Positions 47,853 to 59,644 of a stretch of DNA of 64,000 nucleotides are shown in pieces (positions within the stretch are counted from its first letter, which is position 1; the number at the start of each line of letters is the position of its first letter). The DNA is from Reticulitermes speratus (lineage: Eukaryota; Arthropoda; Insecta; Blattodea; Rhinotermitidae), in assembly GCA_021186555.1 (NCBI GenBank), contig JAJKFL010000003.1:42118408-42182407 (forward strand), in the 5' to 3' direction. A program made the translations under genes and the position numbers. A model generated the notes under the pieces. That model made no database searches. It was given only the letters and a program-made list of their open reading frames with translations, and was not told the origin of the DNA.

Positions 47853-48309
47853 GATTGTGTATCACTTCGTGAATTGAAGCATCCACTGTGTAATTATACA
47901 GCCATCTGCACTGGCTCACTCTGATAGCCCAAGCTGCTCCCATTGTCGTAGTTCTGCTCCACTGAAACAAAGCGAGCCTTATTCTAGATGCCTGCTTTCG
48001 CCTCGCAAGCATGGAGATAGGGTGTGCTTGGGAATGAGGGTGTCTCTTTGGAAGGATGGGGTGAGCTGAAAAGGGTGTGACACATGACGACAACAGAGTG
48101 CTGTGGACGTGCGTAGACTGCAGCTATCTGAATTATCTCGCCCGCTACGTGGCCTTACTAGCCGAAACGAACTGCATTTCTTGCCTAATGGTCTGGGGGT
48201 TAAAGGGAGTGCATTTTTTCTCAGCCTACGAAAATGTCAAGAACTGACGTACACTGCACGTTTTGCGGCACGTTACAGTTTAGAACGCGAGATTTCACGC
48301 TTCGCCCGA
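47853..48309. other. Unassigned, relatively GC-rich
   Basis: No gene recognised. The minus frame 47800-48093 begins at the hAT edge and has no domain. The stretch 48090-48300 is GC-richer than most of the window and could be another repeat without a local copy. Confidence 0.35.
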
Positions 48310-48420
48310 GGTGCAATTGAGGACTTCGCTCTTCTTGGATGTTACGCAGCGTAAACCGCTAGTTTGTTACCGACATTTCGGGACACAACTTATCTGTTCC
48401 ATTTTCAAGGGCCGAGACTG
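48310..48420 (-). repeat. Foldback superfamily, single arm
   Basis: Contains GCTCTTCTTGGATGTTACGC, AGCGTAAACCGCTAGTTTG, TTACCGACATTTCGGGACAC and CTGTTCCATTTTCAAGGGCC. It matches 18300-18445 in the same orientation with about one change in six. No opposite arm. Confidence 0.75.
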
Positions 48421-48547
48421 CTTGAGCTGTCGCCAAGATGGTATGTGGGGGAGTGGAGGTAAAATATTACGCATTCTCAGTCTCGGAATTAGGCCTACAT
48501 CGAGGTGAAAGTTTACATTCACAATCCGAGCGCTTTTATCCATGGAA

Positions 48548-48605
48548 GCTTCCGTTGCCCATTGGATAGGATGATGGGTGACTCCCACAGCCGGTCTGGG
48601 TGTGG
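48548..48605 (-). mobile_element. SINE family B body fragment
   Basis: GCCCATTGGATAGGATGATG, GGTGACTCCCACAGCC and GGTCTGGGTGTGG align with ACCCATTGTATAGGAGGCTG, GGTGGGCCCCAGGGCT and GGTCTGGACGG of the 25839-26120 copy. Neither the tRNA head nor the tail is present. Confidence 0.55.
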
Positions 48606-49224
48606 TGGCCGGTAGTTGACCCAGACTCTCCCCACCCGGTACCATTTCACTTTGCTCGAAGTCAAAAAAGATTTAGTTCACTGCCTTCTTGTCAGTTCTG
48701 ATTGTCTGGTCGCAGGAAAACATCGAGCAACTACTCTGTTTTCAATTTCTGTACCAAAATTAAAACTCCACAGGACATCAGAAGTTCATCATATACTTGT
48801 ACCTCTACGTTTTTGCTCGTTGAAAAGGAGAAATTTTATAAACGAGAAATCTTTCGACCCCATTTCCTGCATAGAGATTTACTGTTTTTTTTGTTAAATT
48901 CAGGCCTACTAATATTATGGCAATAATACATGTTATAAGCCTAACACACTAAACCCACGCCAAATTATTTTTAAAAAGAAAGCAAGTAAACGGAGAAAAC
49001 TCGACAACTGATCCTCAGATTTCATGATCATCACTTGTTCTTACATATTCAAGCGCGATTAGCGTACTTTCTCGATGGTTCTCGAAAAATAAATTCCGCT
49101 GTTCAGGTGCTGTTGCGTCAAATTTTTCGCGATGATTACTGCAGCATGAAATTTCAGTGCTGTAGTTTTAGTGTAAATCGAGGTTCTCACTGCGATGCTG
49201 CTGAAGATTATGTCTGGAGCGCTG
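48606..49224. other. Unassigned
   Basis: No gene or repeat is recognised; frames at 48616-48926 and 49035-49256 have no domain. Confidence 0.4.
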
Positions 49225-49345
49225 TTTCGCTATGTCACTGTTCTTGGACTGCTTGATCCTGAAGACGAAGAAATTACCACCCTCCGAAACGTCATAACTA
49301 TTTATGCAGCGAGAGCATAACACCCCAGAAGACTTCAATCTTCTG
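49225..49345 (+). repeat. Foldback superfamily, single arm, diverged
   Basis: Contains TCTTGGACTGCTTGATCCTG, AAGACGAAG, CCTCCGAAACGTCATAAC, ATGCAGCGAGAGCATAACAC and CCCAGAAGACTTC. This is the same order as the right arm of the 59.6-60.2 kb element, with more substitutions. Confidence 0.6.
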
Positions 49346-49789
49346 CAGTTTTGTGTTTAATTTACACACACAAATATTACACTACGTTCTGAATATACTA
49401 TGATATAAAACTATTACTTCACAATTAGGTACAAGCCCTTAATCAATTATCCTATTCCCGATCAATAAGGAACATGAAATTCAATGTTAAATTTACAGTA
49501 AACGAATATTTTTGGCTTCGTTGTTTTTAAGAAAAGTTAAATATCTTCGATATTTGTGGACAGAAACGGTGGTAACACATTACAATGCACTAATCGATGA
49601 ATACTTCCTCTCCTATTCTGAACATAGGCAAAATCGTGTTAACTAACTACATGGAGCAGAATAAATACCGTTACGCTCACACCCAGTCAGCTTTACTGAA
49701 GTCCCTTTGGTTTTTGGAACCCCAAGTTTCACTACTGTTTAAAAAATGTCACAGGAATTTGTTCTGAGCCAGATGAAATGAAATAAGTC
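49346..49789. other. Unassigned
   Basis: AT-rich, no feature recognised. Confidence 0.4.
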
Positions 49790-50200
49790 CATAGGCTTAC
49801 AGTCTATTTCCTTAAGATTCTGTTAACATCCCCTTAACGCGAAGGTTACCCAAATGTTCCATTCCCTTCTGTCTTTCCTACTAAGAGTTTGTAAAGAATC
49901 TTTATTCTTCTCGTGAAGGTGTTTTTTGTCCACATTTTAACCTCCCTGTTTTAATTCCTCTAATGATATTTCGTAAACACTACGAGTAATGAAGATCCAG
50001 GTTGGTAGTTTTCTATATTCCATTCCTACTTGGCGTGCGTAAGGTCAAAATATTCTGCTTAGCTCCCTTTTCCCAAAAGCCCTAAATCCAAGCTTACAGT
50101 GAGAGACGAAGTTACGTACAAACACTAAATAACATGCAGCCTAAAATTTTATTTATGTATATTTTAATCTGTACGTTCTTAGACATGCGACAAAAGATTG
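49790..50200 (-). pseudogene. Non-LTR retrotransposon ORF2 C-terminal fragment, copy 3
   Basis: Minus-strand translation gives NVQIKIYINKILGCMLFSV near 50185-50125 (compare the NxKxKIYKTxILPVVLYG stretch of such elements). Decayed sequence follows, and then RIKILYKLLVGKTEGN and FG, a stop, PSR around 49905-49850, which corresponds to the VYKVLVGKPEGKRPLGRPR block. The RWAGHVxRM block is largely lost. It is more degraded than copies 1 and 2, with multiple stops and frameshifts, and is dead. Confidence 0.7.
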
Positions 50201-50814
50201 TAAATGGCAAGAAGCAATCCTTAAATTTAACCGTTTAAAGACTTGTGATAACTATATATGTCATCTGCTGAAACAATAAAAATTCTGTATTTTTTCTCAA
50301 GCATGTATTTATAAGTTTTTTATATTTCTCAATATAAGGTACGATTATTTCCTAACAGCATCCACTCGCTGGTCTTTCTAATGTTTGGAGATCCTGTTGT
50401 CTGTGAAGTATAATTTGGATGTCACCAAATCTATCCTGAATGAAATAAATCCTCCACCATAGATAACAATTTCGCGTTAATTATCTACAAATCCTTCCTC
50501 CGATCTGTACCGACACAGGCATCCAGCATAGCATGTTTGTCATTTGTCCCTCACAATTTTAACGTCAAAATTTCCGCCCAAATGCAGCCCTCCAGACATT
50601 ATCACAATTTCGTCATAACACAGCCCTTCGATTACAAAACCCAAAATTCAAACTTCAGCCCAGTCTCTCAACGTATTTCCTGTGCTACCCGCTACAACAA
50701 TCCACTTCCCATCACATTACTTTCTTCGCATCCCAACGCTGTGCCTTGCCTTCAGTTTCCACTGAAGATAAGGACGACCGGGCATTTGCTGGTAACCTTA
50801 AAAGCTGCAAAAAG

Positions 50815-50897
50815 TTTCTTACTTCACTTCTTCCTCTTCTTCCTCCCCCTTTTTCTTCTTCTTCCTCTCTTCTTTCTTCTCCTCCTCCTCTATACTC
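50815..50897. repeat. CTT/CTC-rich microsatellite
   Basis: Polypyrimidine tract of CTT, CCT and TTCTT units over about 80 bp with only isolated purines. Confidence 0.85.
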
Positions 50898-51243
50898 AGG
50901 ACCATGTCGACACAGGATTTTAATTTTCTTTTAATTTCAAAAATAGTCATTTGTTTCCGAAATTCCATGTTCCTAACACATAATTCTCGTGCTACACTCC
51001 CGATTTCAATTCATCAAAATTACACCACTTGCTGTAAGGATCAGCAGATTATCTTTCCAAGTCATTCAATTTAGTATTCGCCAGCAAACAAAACTTCCGT
51101 GGCCCCTATCTCAAGCCTCTAATTCACAGCCTTCATTCTAGCGCCTTCATTTTCATACTACTTCTACCCGGAAAACTAGACGGCGAAGCCTGGGAACATT
51201 CTAATAACAACGCGATGTTCCTTCTCTCTTTCTCTGTCTGTCT

Positions 51244-51261
51244 CCCCCCCCCCCCCCCCCC
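51244..51261. repeat. Poly-C run (18)
   Basis: Eighteen consecutive C, preceded by TCTCTTTCTCTGTCTGTCT. It is the longest G/C homopolymer in the window. Confidence 0.9.
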
Positions 51262-51837
51262 ATTCTTGCGATAAAGTACTCGCACTTCGCCAATGATTTT
51301 ACTTTTAGACCACGCTTTTACTCTTTCTTATGTCTCTGGTCGGCCTTCAAAATGTTAATCTGCTATTATGTCCATCACAACTACGAATATAAACTGAATG
51401 TTACAGGAAACGCTTAAAAATATTTTGATTTCAGGGAAATAATGAACCGAGAAGAGGTGAATATTGCACATGCTTATAATTGCCACTATCACCTGTGACC
51501 CCTTACCAAACACCCATTTCGGTGGAGAGTCAAACCTATGAATGTGGGGCGGAGATCACAGTAAAGTGTAAGCAGCAAGAGTAGCCACTTATATGAGCTT
51601 ACACATGTCGTCTAAGTCTGCATCTCACAGGTCCTACGTTATGCACCTCGCGTAGTTTTTAACGATCATCTTTATGGCAGAATAAAATATGTCTTATAGA
51701 AGGATCATGTGCATTTCTGTTCAGACTCTATCACAGTTCCACACGCACGATCCATCGTGGCAACTCCACGTCGTCTACATGTCTACCAGACGGAAATCTT
51801 TTTGACGCACGGTATAAGTAATGAATTTTCTCTTATA

Positions 51838-52362
51838 CAGGATGTGTCAGGAAGTATCTGCCATACTTCGCGAGAACGTTCTTAGGTTAAATTACATCGA
51901 TATAACCACAGATATCTATATTCGATGTTGAACGGTTACGAAGATAATGGCGAGAGAAGTTGCAAAGAATGAGGAATGTTATACACGTTTTGATCACCAA
52001 ATACGTGTTAAAACGAGGAGGAATTTGTAGTTCCTGCAATCCTAACACCTGCATTAATATGCCGTTCACATACGAGGGACATAAAAAAATTAAGTATGAA
52101 AAACTCACATCAGCTCCACAAAAGTCGTCCTTAGAGTTCCAAAACACTTGACATAGCACATTCGCCTCCGCATGGCTTGACTTGGCTATCAGCTGAAGGG
52201 CGGAAGTGCGCAGTGTACGGATAATGCATCACGTTAAACAGGTATAAAACGTAGAACCGCCACACGACCACATTTTTTCCTCCGTGCGTTTGATTATGTC
52301 GATGTAAATTAACGTACGAAACGTTATCCCGAAGTACGGCAAATCCCTCCTGAAACACTCTG
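51838..52362. mobile_element. 525-bp TIR element flanked by TA (Tc1/mariner-type MITE candidate)
   Basis: The ends are inverted repeats over about 70 bp. Left: CAGGATGTGTCAGGAAGTAT, GCCATACTTCGCGAGAACGT, TTAGGTTAAATTACATCGAT. Right, complemented: CAGAGTGTTTCAGGAGGGAT, GCCGTACTTCGGGATAACGT, GTACGTTAATTTACATCGAC. Most positions match. TA lies immediately outside both ends (51836-51837 and 52363-52364), as expected for Tc1/mariner-type insertion. The interior has no transposase motif; the small frames within it are not genes. TA is a short signature, so the superfamily is tentative. Confidence 0.8.
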
Positions 52363-52364
52363 TA

Positions 52365-53127
52365 CAAACAGTGCAAGAGAAGTTGGTCTGTGGGATTTGT
52401 ACGTTGTGGACAGAGAAAGACAGAACGATAATATACTAACTATTTTGAATAAACGCCTTCTTAAGAAGCAGATAGTAGTTCCGCACGTCAAGCGGTAATA
52501 GGCACAGAGGAGGTAATTAAGAAAACTACCTACAAGGGCCGCAGTTCTTTTAAGAAACTAAAGAAGTTAAGCCAGTGAAGAAATTATCCGTTAGTTATAC
52601 AACCCGCCACCACACTCAGTCCGGAGCCACATTAATTACTCACACTAACATCTTCCTCCTTTCATAGCAATTTTAATATTATTGCCCCAGTGGCGCCAAC
52701 GTCTCTCACATGATTAAAAAACCAAAACCCTAACCGTGCCTAAACCTCAGTGGTCATATCATGTACCATCACGTTCAACATTATCAAACGCAAGCACTTT
52801 TCCTATCAAGCGTATTTATTTACGTGTTTCGTATGAGTCGCACAAAAAAGAGAAATTTCTTCCCTATACAGCATTCATGTATACATCCTTCTAAATTAAT
52901 CACATTGTTCTCTCTGTGAGGTACCAACTTAAATCTCCATATATGTAGCATAATCTCAGTCTTCATAGTGTTACAGGTTTTCAAATCTGCATAGGCTAAT
53001 TTGTTGCACGTAATGATCCCTAATTCTTTACAGCGATTCCATCTAACTTTGTACAGCCTGGTATATATTTCTATTGTGCTTTGTGATCATGATATGAAAT
53101 TAGACGCACTAATATATTTATGGGGTT
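52365..53127. other. Unassigned
   Basis: Nothing recognised. Confidence 0.4.
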
Positions 53128-53425
53128 AAGCGCTGGCGCAGTTTGTTCAGGCCCTTAGCTGCAAGCGGGTTCGATTCACGATGGGGTCACTGGAATGTTT
53201 CACTGACTTAATCCTTCCGGACGCACTATGGCCCTCGAGTCGACTCAGCCTCTAACAGAAATGAGTACCAGAAGTATCTCCCGGCGTAAAGGCGGCCGGT
53301 GCGTAAGACTGGCAACCTTGCTACCTTCATGAGCCAATTGTCTAGAAATTATAGGACCCTCAACCTCCTAGAGCCCAAACGGCCTGCTCAGGCACGTATA
53401 AGGATTGCTGTAATGGATTCATGAA
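53128..53425 (+). mobile_element. tRNA-derived SINE, family with long conserved-looking body
   Basis: The A box region is TGGCGCAGTTTG (53134-53145) and the B box GTTCGATTC (53169-53177), in GCAAGCGGGTTCGATTCACG. The body runs on with GGAATGTTTCACTGACTTAA, CCGGACGCACTATGGCCCTC, GTCGACTCAGCCTCTAACAG, AAATGAGTACCAG, GCGTAAAGGCGGCCGGTGCG and CCTCAACCTCCTAGAGCCC. It is the only copy here. GC content is well above the flanks, as in the other SINEs. The target-site duplication is not evident. Confidence 0.8.
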
Positions 53426-53970
53426 GCAAGCATATTGTAATTACAAACGAGTGTTTACATCAGTGATTTCCTTTCATTACACACAGATTGTCTTGAATTA
53501 TTTTACTACACTCTCACACCAGATAAGTTAGGAAGTGTCAAAATGTAGGATAATTTTGAACGATTACTTGGGAAGGACAAATAAAATATATATATGACGT
53601 ATTTTAAAGCCGTAGGCCTATTATGGAACCTTTTTGTAAATACCGGCTAAAGACTTTATTTATAACAGCCGGTATCCGGCAATCTATCGAAATACAAAGG
53701 AGTGCTGAAAACCACACTGTGAAAAGTGTGTCAAGAGCCGTCGCGTGGGCAAGGAATTGCTGTGAAGATGCTTTCTGAGTTTTGGAAATACTTTGCCGCA
53801 AAATCTTGTAACTTCACATAACATGAGATAAAATGTAGGTATTCTGCGTCAAGGTAAAGAAGCGATCTCCCGAGAGAGCCTTCAACAAGGCTGGCCTATT
53901 GTTTGCATAATTTTATACCACCCCACTTTCCATAAAGCCAACAACTGTTCATCAAATAATGTTGCCGCCA

Positions 53971-53984
53971 CCCCCCCCCCCCCC
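53971..53984. repeat. Poly-C run (14)
   Basis: Fourteen consecutive C after GTTGCCGCCA. Confidence 0.9.
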
Positions 53985-54168
53985 ACACTACATGTATTTT
54001 AACACCATATCTGCTGTCCCACTCATCAGCATACTCCGTCTCGTCCCTCTAACAAAAAAACGTGGACCTGAGAGGGGGTGGAATGTGAGCGGCGTTTGCA
54101 GAGTTACTGCTCACTCTCGATAAAATTTTCACAGATTCGATAGGCCTGCCATTACTATTTTCTCCCTT

Positions 54169-54184
54169 CCCCCCCCCCCCCCCC
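54169..54184. repeat. Poly-C run (16)
   Basis: Sixteen consecutive C after TTCTCCCTT. Confidence 0.9.
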
Positions 54185-54654
54185 GAAACTGCTCCATCAC
54201 TGCACATATGTGCATAAAATGTATGATGCAAATGCTCGTTCTCACGGTGAAGGTACTCCCCAGTCTGCATGATCAGACAGAGAGTAGAATTGCCCTGGAA
54301 ATGCAAGTCGGTTAAAGACAGTCCCAAGAGCATGCATTCTGTATCACCATATTGTGTACAAGATGGCCTGAACGTGTAACACATTTGCTTTTCAAATCAT
54401 AAAAGGCGCCACGTCTTTACACAATGGAAAGTAAAGACAAGACCCAACATATGGTTCAAGCATGTTGCGAGCTATCCGCACAGCGTCACACTTCTGGTGC
54501 GCTCGCTCTGTTATTATCGCCAGATTTGAAATTCGGGGCTCTTTACAACAAAATCACTGAAGATGCGAGTATTCGAAATGCGCCTTTCCATTTTTTACAT
54601 AACACACACTACAAGACGTCTCCGTATGTCAGCAAAAACTTTATAATGTCTCAT

Positions 54655-55005
54655 AAGCGATATCTCGTAAACGATGAGATGTATTTCCTGCACATATCTC
54701 GATATTTTTCTTTGCCCCCAGTTCGTACCTCACATAGAGCACTGTCTCACCTAAAAACAATAATCACGGACCCGAGATATTACCATAAATGTATGCAGCA
54801 GGCATTCATTTGAACTGTTTGTTACAGTCCTCCTAGCTTAACTACGAACGGAACGTGTCGACAAACTGACAGAAGTCCCAAATATGAAACTTCATGAAAA
54901 TCCGTCCGGTGAGAGTCCTAATGTTCCACGCGGACAGAAAGACAGATGGACGAGGAAACATGACAAAATAGTCGCTTTTCGCAACTAGCTTGCAAAGACG
55001 CCTAA
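54655..55005 (+). repeat. Dispersed repeat family E, copy 3 (longest)
   Basis: The upstream part contains GCGATATCTCGTAAACGATG and GAGATATTACCATAAATGTA (the latter shared with 4212-4231). The core follows: CAAATATGAAACTTCATGAA, AATCCGTCCGGTGAGAG, TTCCACGCGGACAGAAAGAC and AACATGACAAAATAGTCGC, ending CAAAGACGCCTAAC. At about 350 bp this copy suggests the element is longer than its diagnostic core. No open frame is conserved. Confidence 0.75.
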
Positions 55006-56669
55006 CAAATGTTTATAATGAAGCATCAGTTAACATACCTAACAGCAGGTCTTTCAGTGCCGTAGTTCAAATTAGTAAAACTCCAACAAACCACCGGGCT
55101 AGATCGTGCTTGTTAAAGACTGAACGCATCTTACACCGAATGAAATTACAAACGTCAGTCTTTCTCAAATAGCTGCTGATGGAGGTGCGCTAATATGCGC
55201 CAGTGAAAGTAAAACCAATCCCAGAAAATAAACTTGAACCACGGAATATTAAGATGCGATCAACAGAAAACAGAGCGGACAAAGTTGGTTAATGTTCCGT
55301 GCATTTGCGTAAGCATGAAAGACGTAACGTACTGTGTGACAGTGTTCTTCCCCCGCGCTGCAGTATCCGGTAGGAGCACCTCATTGAATCGAGTCATATT
55401 ACTAGTACTAAGTCACTATGTACAGCAAAAGAAGGGCAAAGACACGTAGCCTAAGTTTCAGCCTATAACATCAGCTATTCCGCCAACAATATACAAATTG
55501 AAGACTCCAGAATAATAAATCTATGATTCATTCTTAGACAACAATACCTACTCATGTTACGTTATCATAGCTTGTAATCTGAAAGATTTTTACTTTATGA
55601 TAAGTGCCGAATAGACTAAACCTGTGTGAGCGCAACATGCGATTAGGCAGGCGTTGTGCCACAAGATAGCATAATGAGCCGTTATTGGATGCAAAAATAA
55701 TGTAGTGGCTGGATTTGGGAAATGAGGGACACACGCAGCGAGTTTCATGAAACAGACAGGAAATTCCTCATTCCTCTTTTCAAAAAGGGAAAGTAATGAA
55801 AGAAAAATAACAATCAATTCCCTAGATATAAATAATAGGATTAGACCCTACCTATATACACTTTGAAAAAACAGACCACTTTTACAGCACTTCTATGTAT
55901 GCTTGTGATGGAAATATTGTGCTGAATAACAAAGCCTCCGTTCCATCGACGCTCGTACGTCCACGGTTTATCTTTCCCCATAATTCTGTGCACTAATTCC
56001 AAGAAAAAAAAGCGAGTGTACAATATCAACCAAAAATACAATGACGGATGATTTTTGAATAAATAATGTATTGATTTTTTTTTTCTGAACGCAGACTACG
56101 GTGAGAAAAAGCCCGCTTGGACCAGGAAGTTATGTGAAAAGGCCTTAAATATGTGGTTATATACGGCACAGAACAATAAGAAGTACAAACAGATTAACAA
56201 AGAAACTGTGGTGAGCCTAGCAGTCTTGTTACAAACATTGTGCAATTCAATGAGAATATTTTAGTGTTAAAACTCTTAAATGGAATTTCAATTGAATTCT
56301 GAATCTGATATTTCAATCCATAACAGTGTTTGAGGATGTTTGTGTAGACCAGTTATATATTGTTTGATCGAACCTTCACTGTATCGTCGGTATTTCCCAA
56401 ATATTTGTACTTTGTACATGGCTCTATTAAAGCCATTATCCGGTGTTGTGTATAGTTCCTTCTTCTAGTTTTCTCCATTTTCATTCCAATACTGCGATAG
56501 TGAGTTCGCTGCTGTTTTGTTACCTGGGAGAAGTTTAATTTTGGAAACGGCCACTAAGCGCGCAAGCGGTTGCAAGTAACAGAAAATTTGTCAAAGGGAG
56601 AGGCGGAGATACGTTTTGTTTAACGAGACTGTCAATTGCTACGATTATGCAACGTGGAAAGTAGATGAA
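55006..56669. other. Unassigned, 1.7 kb
   Basis: No gene or repeat recognised; short frames at 55234-55449, 55590-55817 and 55841-56041 lack domains. Confidence 0.4.
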
Positions 56670-56790
56670 AAAATATGAGCGTGGAGCATCGGTGGAATGA
56701 TACTGATAGCGAAAACCGAAGTACTCTGTGAAAATACATGTCCCAGTGCCACTTTCGACCACCACAAATCCCACACGGAATGTCGTCGAC
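56670..56790 (-). mobile_element. SINE family A body fragment
   Basis: Minus strand: TTCCGTGTGGGATTTGTGGT, GGTCGAAAGTGGCACTGGGA, CATGTATTTTCACAG, AGTACTTCGGTTTTCGC and ATCAGTATCATTCCACCGAT. It matches the body of 24035-24321 and 38236-38518 but lacks the tRNA-like head and the 3' end. Confidence 0.8.
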
Positions 56791-57469
56791 GGAAATATAT
56801 ATATTGTGTCCCATAAGACAGATTGGTACAGCGGTCTACCTACATGATACTAGATGAAAATGGCGAAGTAAATTTAGTACGGCAGTGCCCATATGGAAGT
56901 TAACAACAGAAGAGAACCGAAAACATACAATTGTGGACTAGTGTGGTCATGCTTGTGCCAGTCAAGTTTTACTGTTTAGTCGACGAGGATGGGGATGGAC
57001 AAGAACACACTTTTCCTTTCTGTTCACAACTGTGTGTGTGTGTGGGTGCGTGCGAGCGCGGGCCCTTATATTATATAGAAAATAAAATGGTGTTACTATT
57101 ATTATGGTCTGCTACACTTATTTGAATAACTTATTGCTTATCTTCACTTGACCTTTCTTTTTGTTAACTTATCGGTCATGTAAAACCTCTAAGATTCAGT
57201 CCGCGAGGTATTACGCAATTTCTGATCTACAAATTGATAGGCATATTCATAATATATGTACATACCAAATTTAGTATTCGTAAATGTAACCAATTAAATA
57301 GTAGGATTAAGTATCTATAATTTTGTTTTAATGAAACGGTAAGCATTCGCATCTTTGTTTGCTCCAAACTGTTACATAAAATACATGTTTTTATTTTTTG
57401 CGACTTTTATATTAAACTTCTCACATTCAGGGAACAAATCAGCGTAATATTAATGTAAATATACACTGG
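56791..57469. other. Unassigned
   Basis: A short GTGTGTGTGTGTG stretch lies at 57032-57044. No gene recognised. Confidence 0.4.
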
Positions 57470-57665
57470 TCTTCACGTACAGTGTCTGATATTTTTTTCG
57501 ATTTTAACCAAACTCTAACTCTCTAAAAGTTCCCAATATAAACCCTCACTAAAATCCTACCAGTGGGAGCCGGCTTTTTCCATGCAGATGGAAGAGAGGA
57601 TAAAAGAACGGGCAGACATTACGAAGCTAACAGACTCTTTCCGCAACTTCGCTACTCTACACAAC
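57470..57665 (+). repeat. Dispersed repeat family E, copy 4
   Basis: Contains TTCCCAATATAAACCCTCAC, AAATCCTACCAGTGGGAGC, TTTTTCCATGCAGATGGAAG and CAGACATTACGAAGCTAACA. The block order is that of the other three copies, with moderate divergence. Confidence 0.7.
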
Positions 57666-59257
57666 AAGTATGAGTAGATTCAGTTCTGAAACAGAACATA
57701 GAATTGGTCTTCTTTCAACGAACAGAAGAAGAAAAAGAAGGGGAGGAAGAAAAAGGAAAGTACGCATAAATGTGAGATTACTAAATACATCATTTCTCCA
57801 AGCTTTGTCACCTGCAATAGTTAAAATTCTTGCAGCCTGATTACATTCAGCTCCTTCAGTTCTTCATGGCTGGTGCCTAAGCACAGAAACATTTTTATTT
57901 TTACATTCGTATGGCGTCAATATGGGAATGAACAACTGACTTTGGTTTGGAAGGAGGTAATCGTGGCCTATTTTACACGATCACCCCCAAAACGTAAGCC
58001 TCTCTTACTTAGGTCAAAAATGCTCTTCCAAACACTTCAATTCTCTACCGTTTATGATTGATCTTACTCGCTCAAAGAAAACGCCAGATTCAACAACCGT
58101 ACAATGTAGGCTAAATGGAAAACTTAAGGATTTATAGCTAAAACTTGATCTTGTGTGCTGCAGAAAGCAAAATAAATGATAACATTAAGTGAATTTAACG
58201 CGATTCACGAAAATCAGTCATTTATACAGTGCAAACTGGAGGGGGCACAGATAATACGGCGGTTTCTGTAAGGGGTTGAGAAGCAGGGAAAAAATAAGCT
58301 AAAGCCAATATATCTGCCGTGTGAAGGTAAAGTTAAGAATTCTCTTTGAAACCGCCTGCTACAAAACAGAAACAAGAAAGAAAAAAAAAACCTTTCGATA
58401 GGTCGAACATTTAAGTCACTGCATGATGAGAAGGAAGATGACAGTGGAGAGGGTAAAATATTGAGAGGCGTGGCTGCAGGAAACGGAAATAGACTTCACA
58501 TCGAAAGAGGACAGAAAAAATGGAAAGAAAGAGAGAGAAATAAAATGAACGGAAAGAAAGGGGAGGAGTGAAGAAGAGGAAAACTCTTAGGAAAACGAAT
58601 CGGCTTTTAAAAATATATGAGCTAACTTTCTCGTATCCATCCACTTACAACAGAAAAGGGGTGGCAACGAGTTAAATAATATCCTGCCCGAAAACATCGA
58701 TCTCATATATGAAAGGGAAAAACACACTAGGTCTATTTATAACAGCTTTATGTCAGTTCATACCAATAGAAGTAACTTAAAGCAATTCAATCCTGTGATC
58801 TTTTTGTTCCTGTCTTATGTGGCAGACGTATTGTCCGAAATTCTCTCAATACCTGAAACCAAATTCGGCAATTTTACCGGGCATGAAGAACGACTCACGT
58901 CGGATGTCTGAAGCTGCTTATCAATTCTATGTTGATATTTTATTTACATGTAACTGCCTCATGTTCTGTCACGTTCTGTGATGATAGAGATGAAGGTCAG
59001 TATTCCATAAGGAATCACAGTTCTTCAGTCTTTGTGCAGCGAAGTATCTACTGCTCACAGAAAATCACAAGCAGACTGAAAACAGCTTTTGTAACATAAC
59101 AGAAATATCTGGAAGTTAAACAATAAAGTAGAGGCAACGTAATACAAAATAAAATTAGTGAGTGCGAGACGGACGGATATGTGGACTCGTGGGAAATGTG
59201 AAATACAAACAACATTGCTGTCGCAGAACACGAAACGAAGAGATCACACTCAGCTAC
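57666..59257. other. Unassigned, 1.6 kb
   Basis: No gene. Purine-rich patches (GAAGAAGAAAAAGAAGGGGA at 57724; GAAAGAGAGAG at 58525) are low complexity. The minus frame 58411-58644 is a phenylalanine-rich product of one such patch. Confidence 0.4.
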
Positions 59258-59443
59258 ACACACCTCAATCGGTAGGACTCCTCTGTACGAGTGATTAGGC
59301 CGACGCAGAGACCTCTACCTGACAACACACAACACTCACAAGAGACAGACATCCATGCCCCCGGCGGGATTCGAGCCCACAATCAGCGCAAGCGAACGGC
59401 CGTAGACCCACGCCTTAGACCGCGCGGCCACTGAGATCGGCAG
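59258..59443 (-). mobile_element. SINE family C, second copy
   Basis: The minus-strand head CTCAGTGGCCGCGCGGTCTA, AGGCGTGGGTCTACGG, B box in GTGGGCTCGAATCCCGCC and body GGATGTCTGTCTCTTGTGAG, GTTGTGTGTTGTCAGGTAG all match 29861-30121. The last ~75 bp and the A tail of the reference are not recognisable, and no target-site duplication was found. Homology appears to end near 59240. Confidence 0.9.
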
Positions 59444-59644
59444 AGGACAATATTAACACGATTTAAAAAATGGTGCGAGAGTGGACTGGATTCAGCAAGT
59501 TTAAGATATGGTCGGTGGCGATCAGTTGTAAACACAGTAATTAATATCGTGTCGGATATAAAAGATGTTTTCCTGTTTATTAGAGCACACATTAGCTTCT
59601 CAAGCAGGATTCTACTCCACAGATTATTTTTCGACCGGACAATA

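Larger units (their letters stand above)
50201..51837. other. Unassigned, with pyrimidine tracts
   Basis: No gene is recognised. The 128-codon plus frame at 50537-50923 ends in a leucine/proline run made by the CT-rich tract at 50815-50897 and has no domain. A C18 run follows at 51244-51261. Confidence 0.4.
53426..54654. other. Unassigned, with two poly-C runs
   Basis: C14 at 53971-53984 and C16 at 54169-54184 lie about 200 bp apart. No gene is recognised; the minus frame 54049-54384 contains a glycine run from the C tract. The plus frame 54424-54813 (129 codons) runs into family E and has no domain. Confidence 0.4.

Noticed and set aside
54424-54813. 129-codon plus-strand frame
   Set aside because: The second half lies in repeat family E; the first half has no domain and no second line of support.
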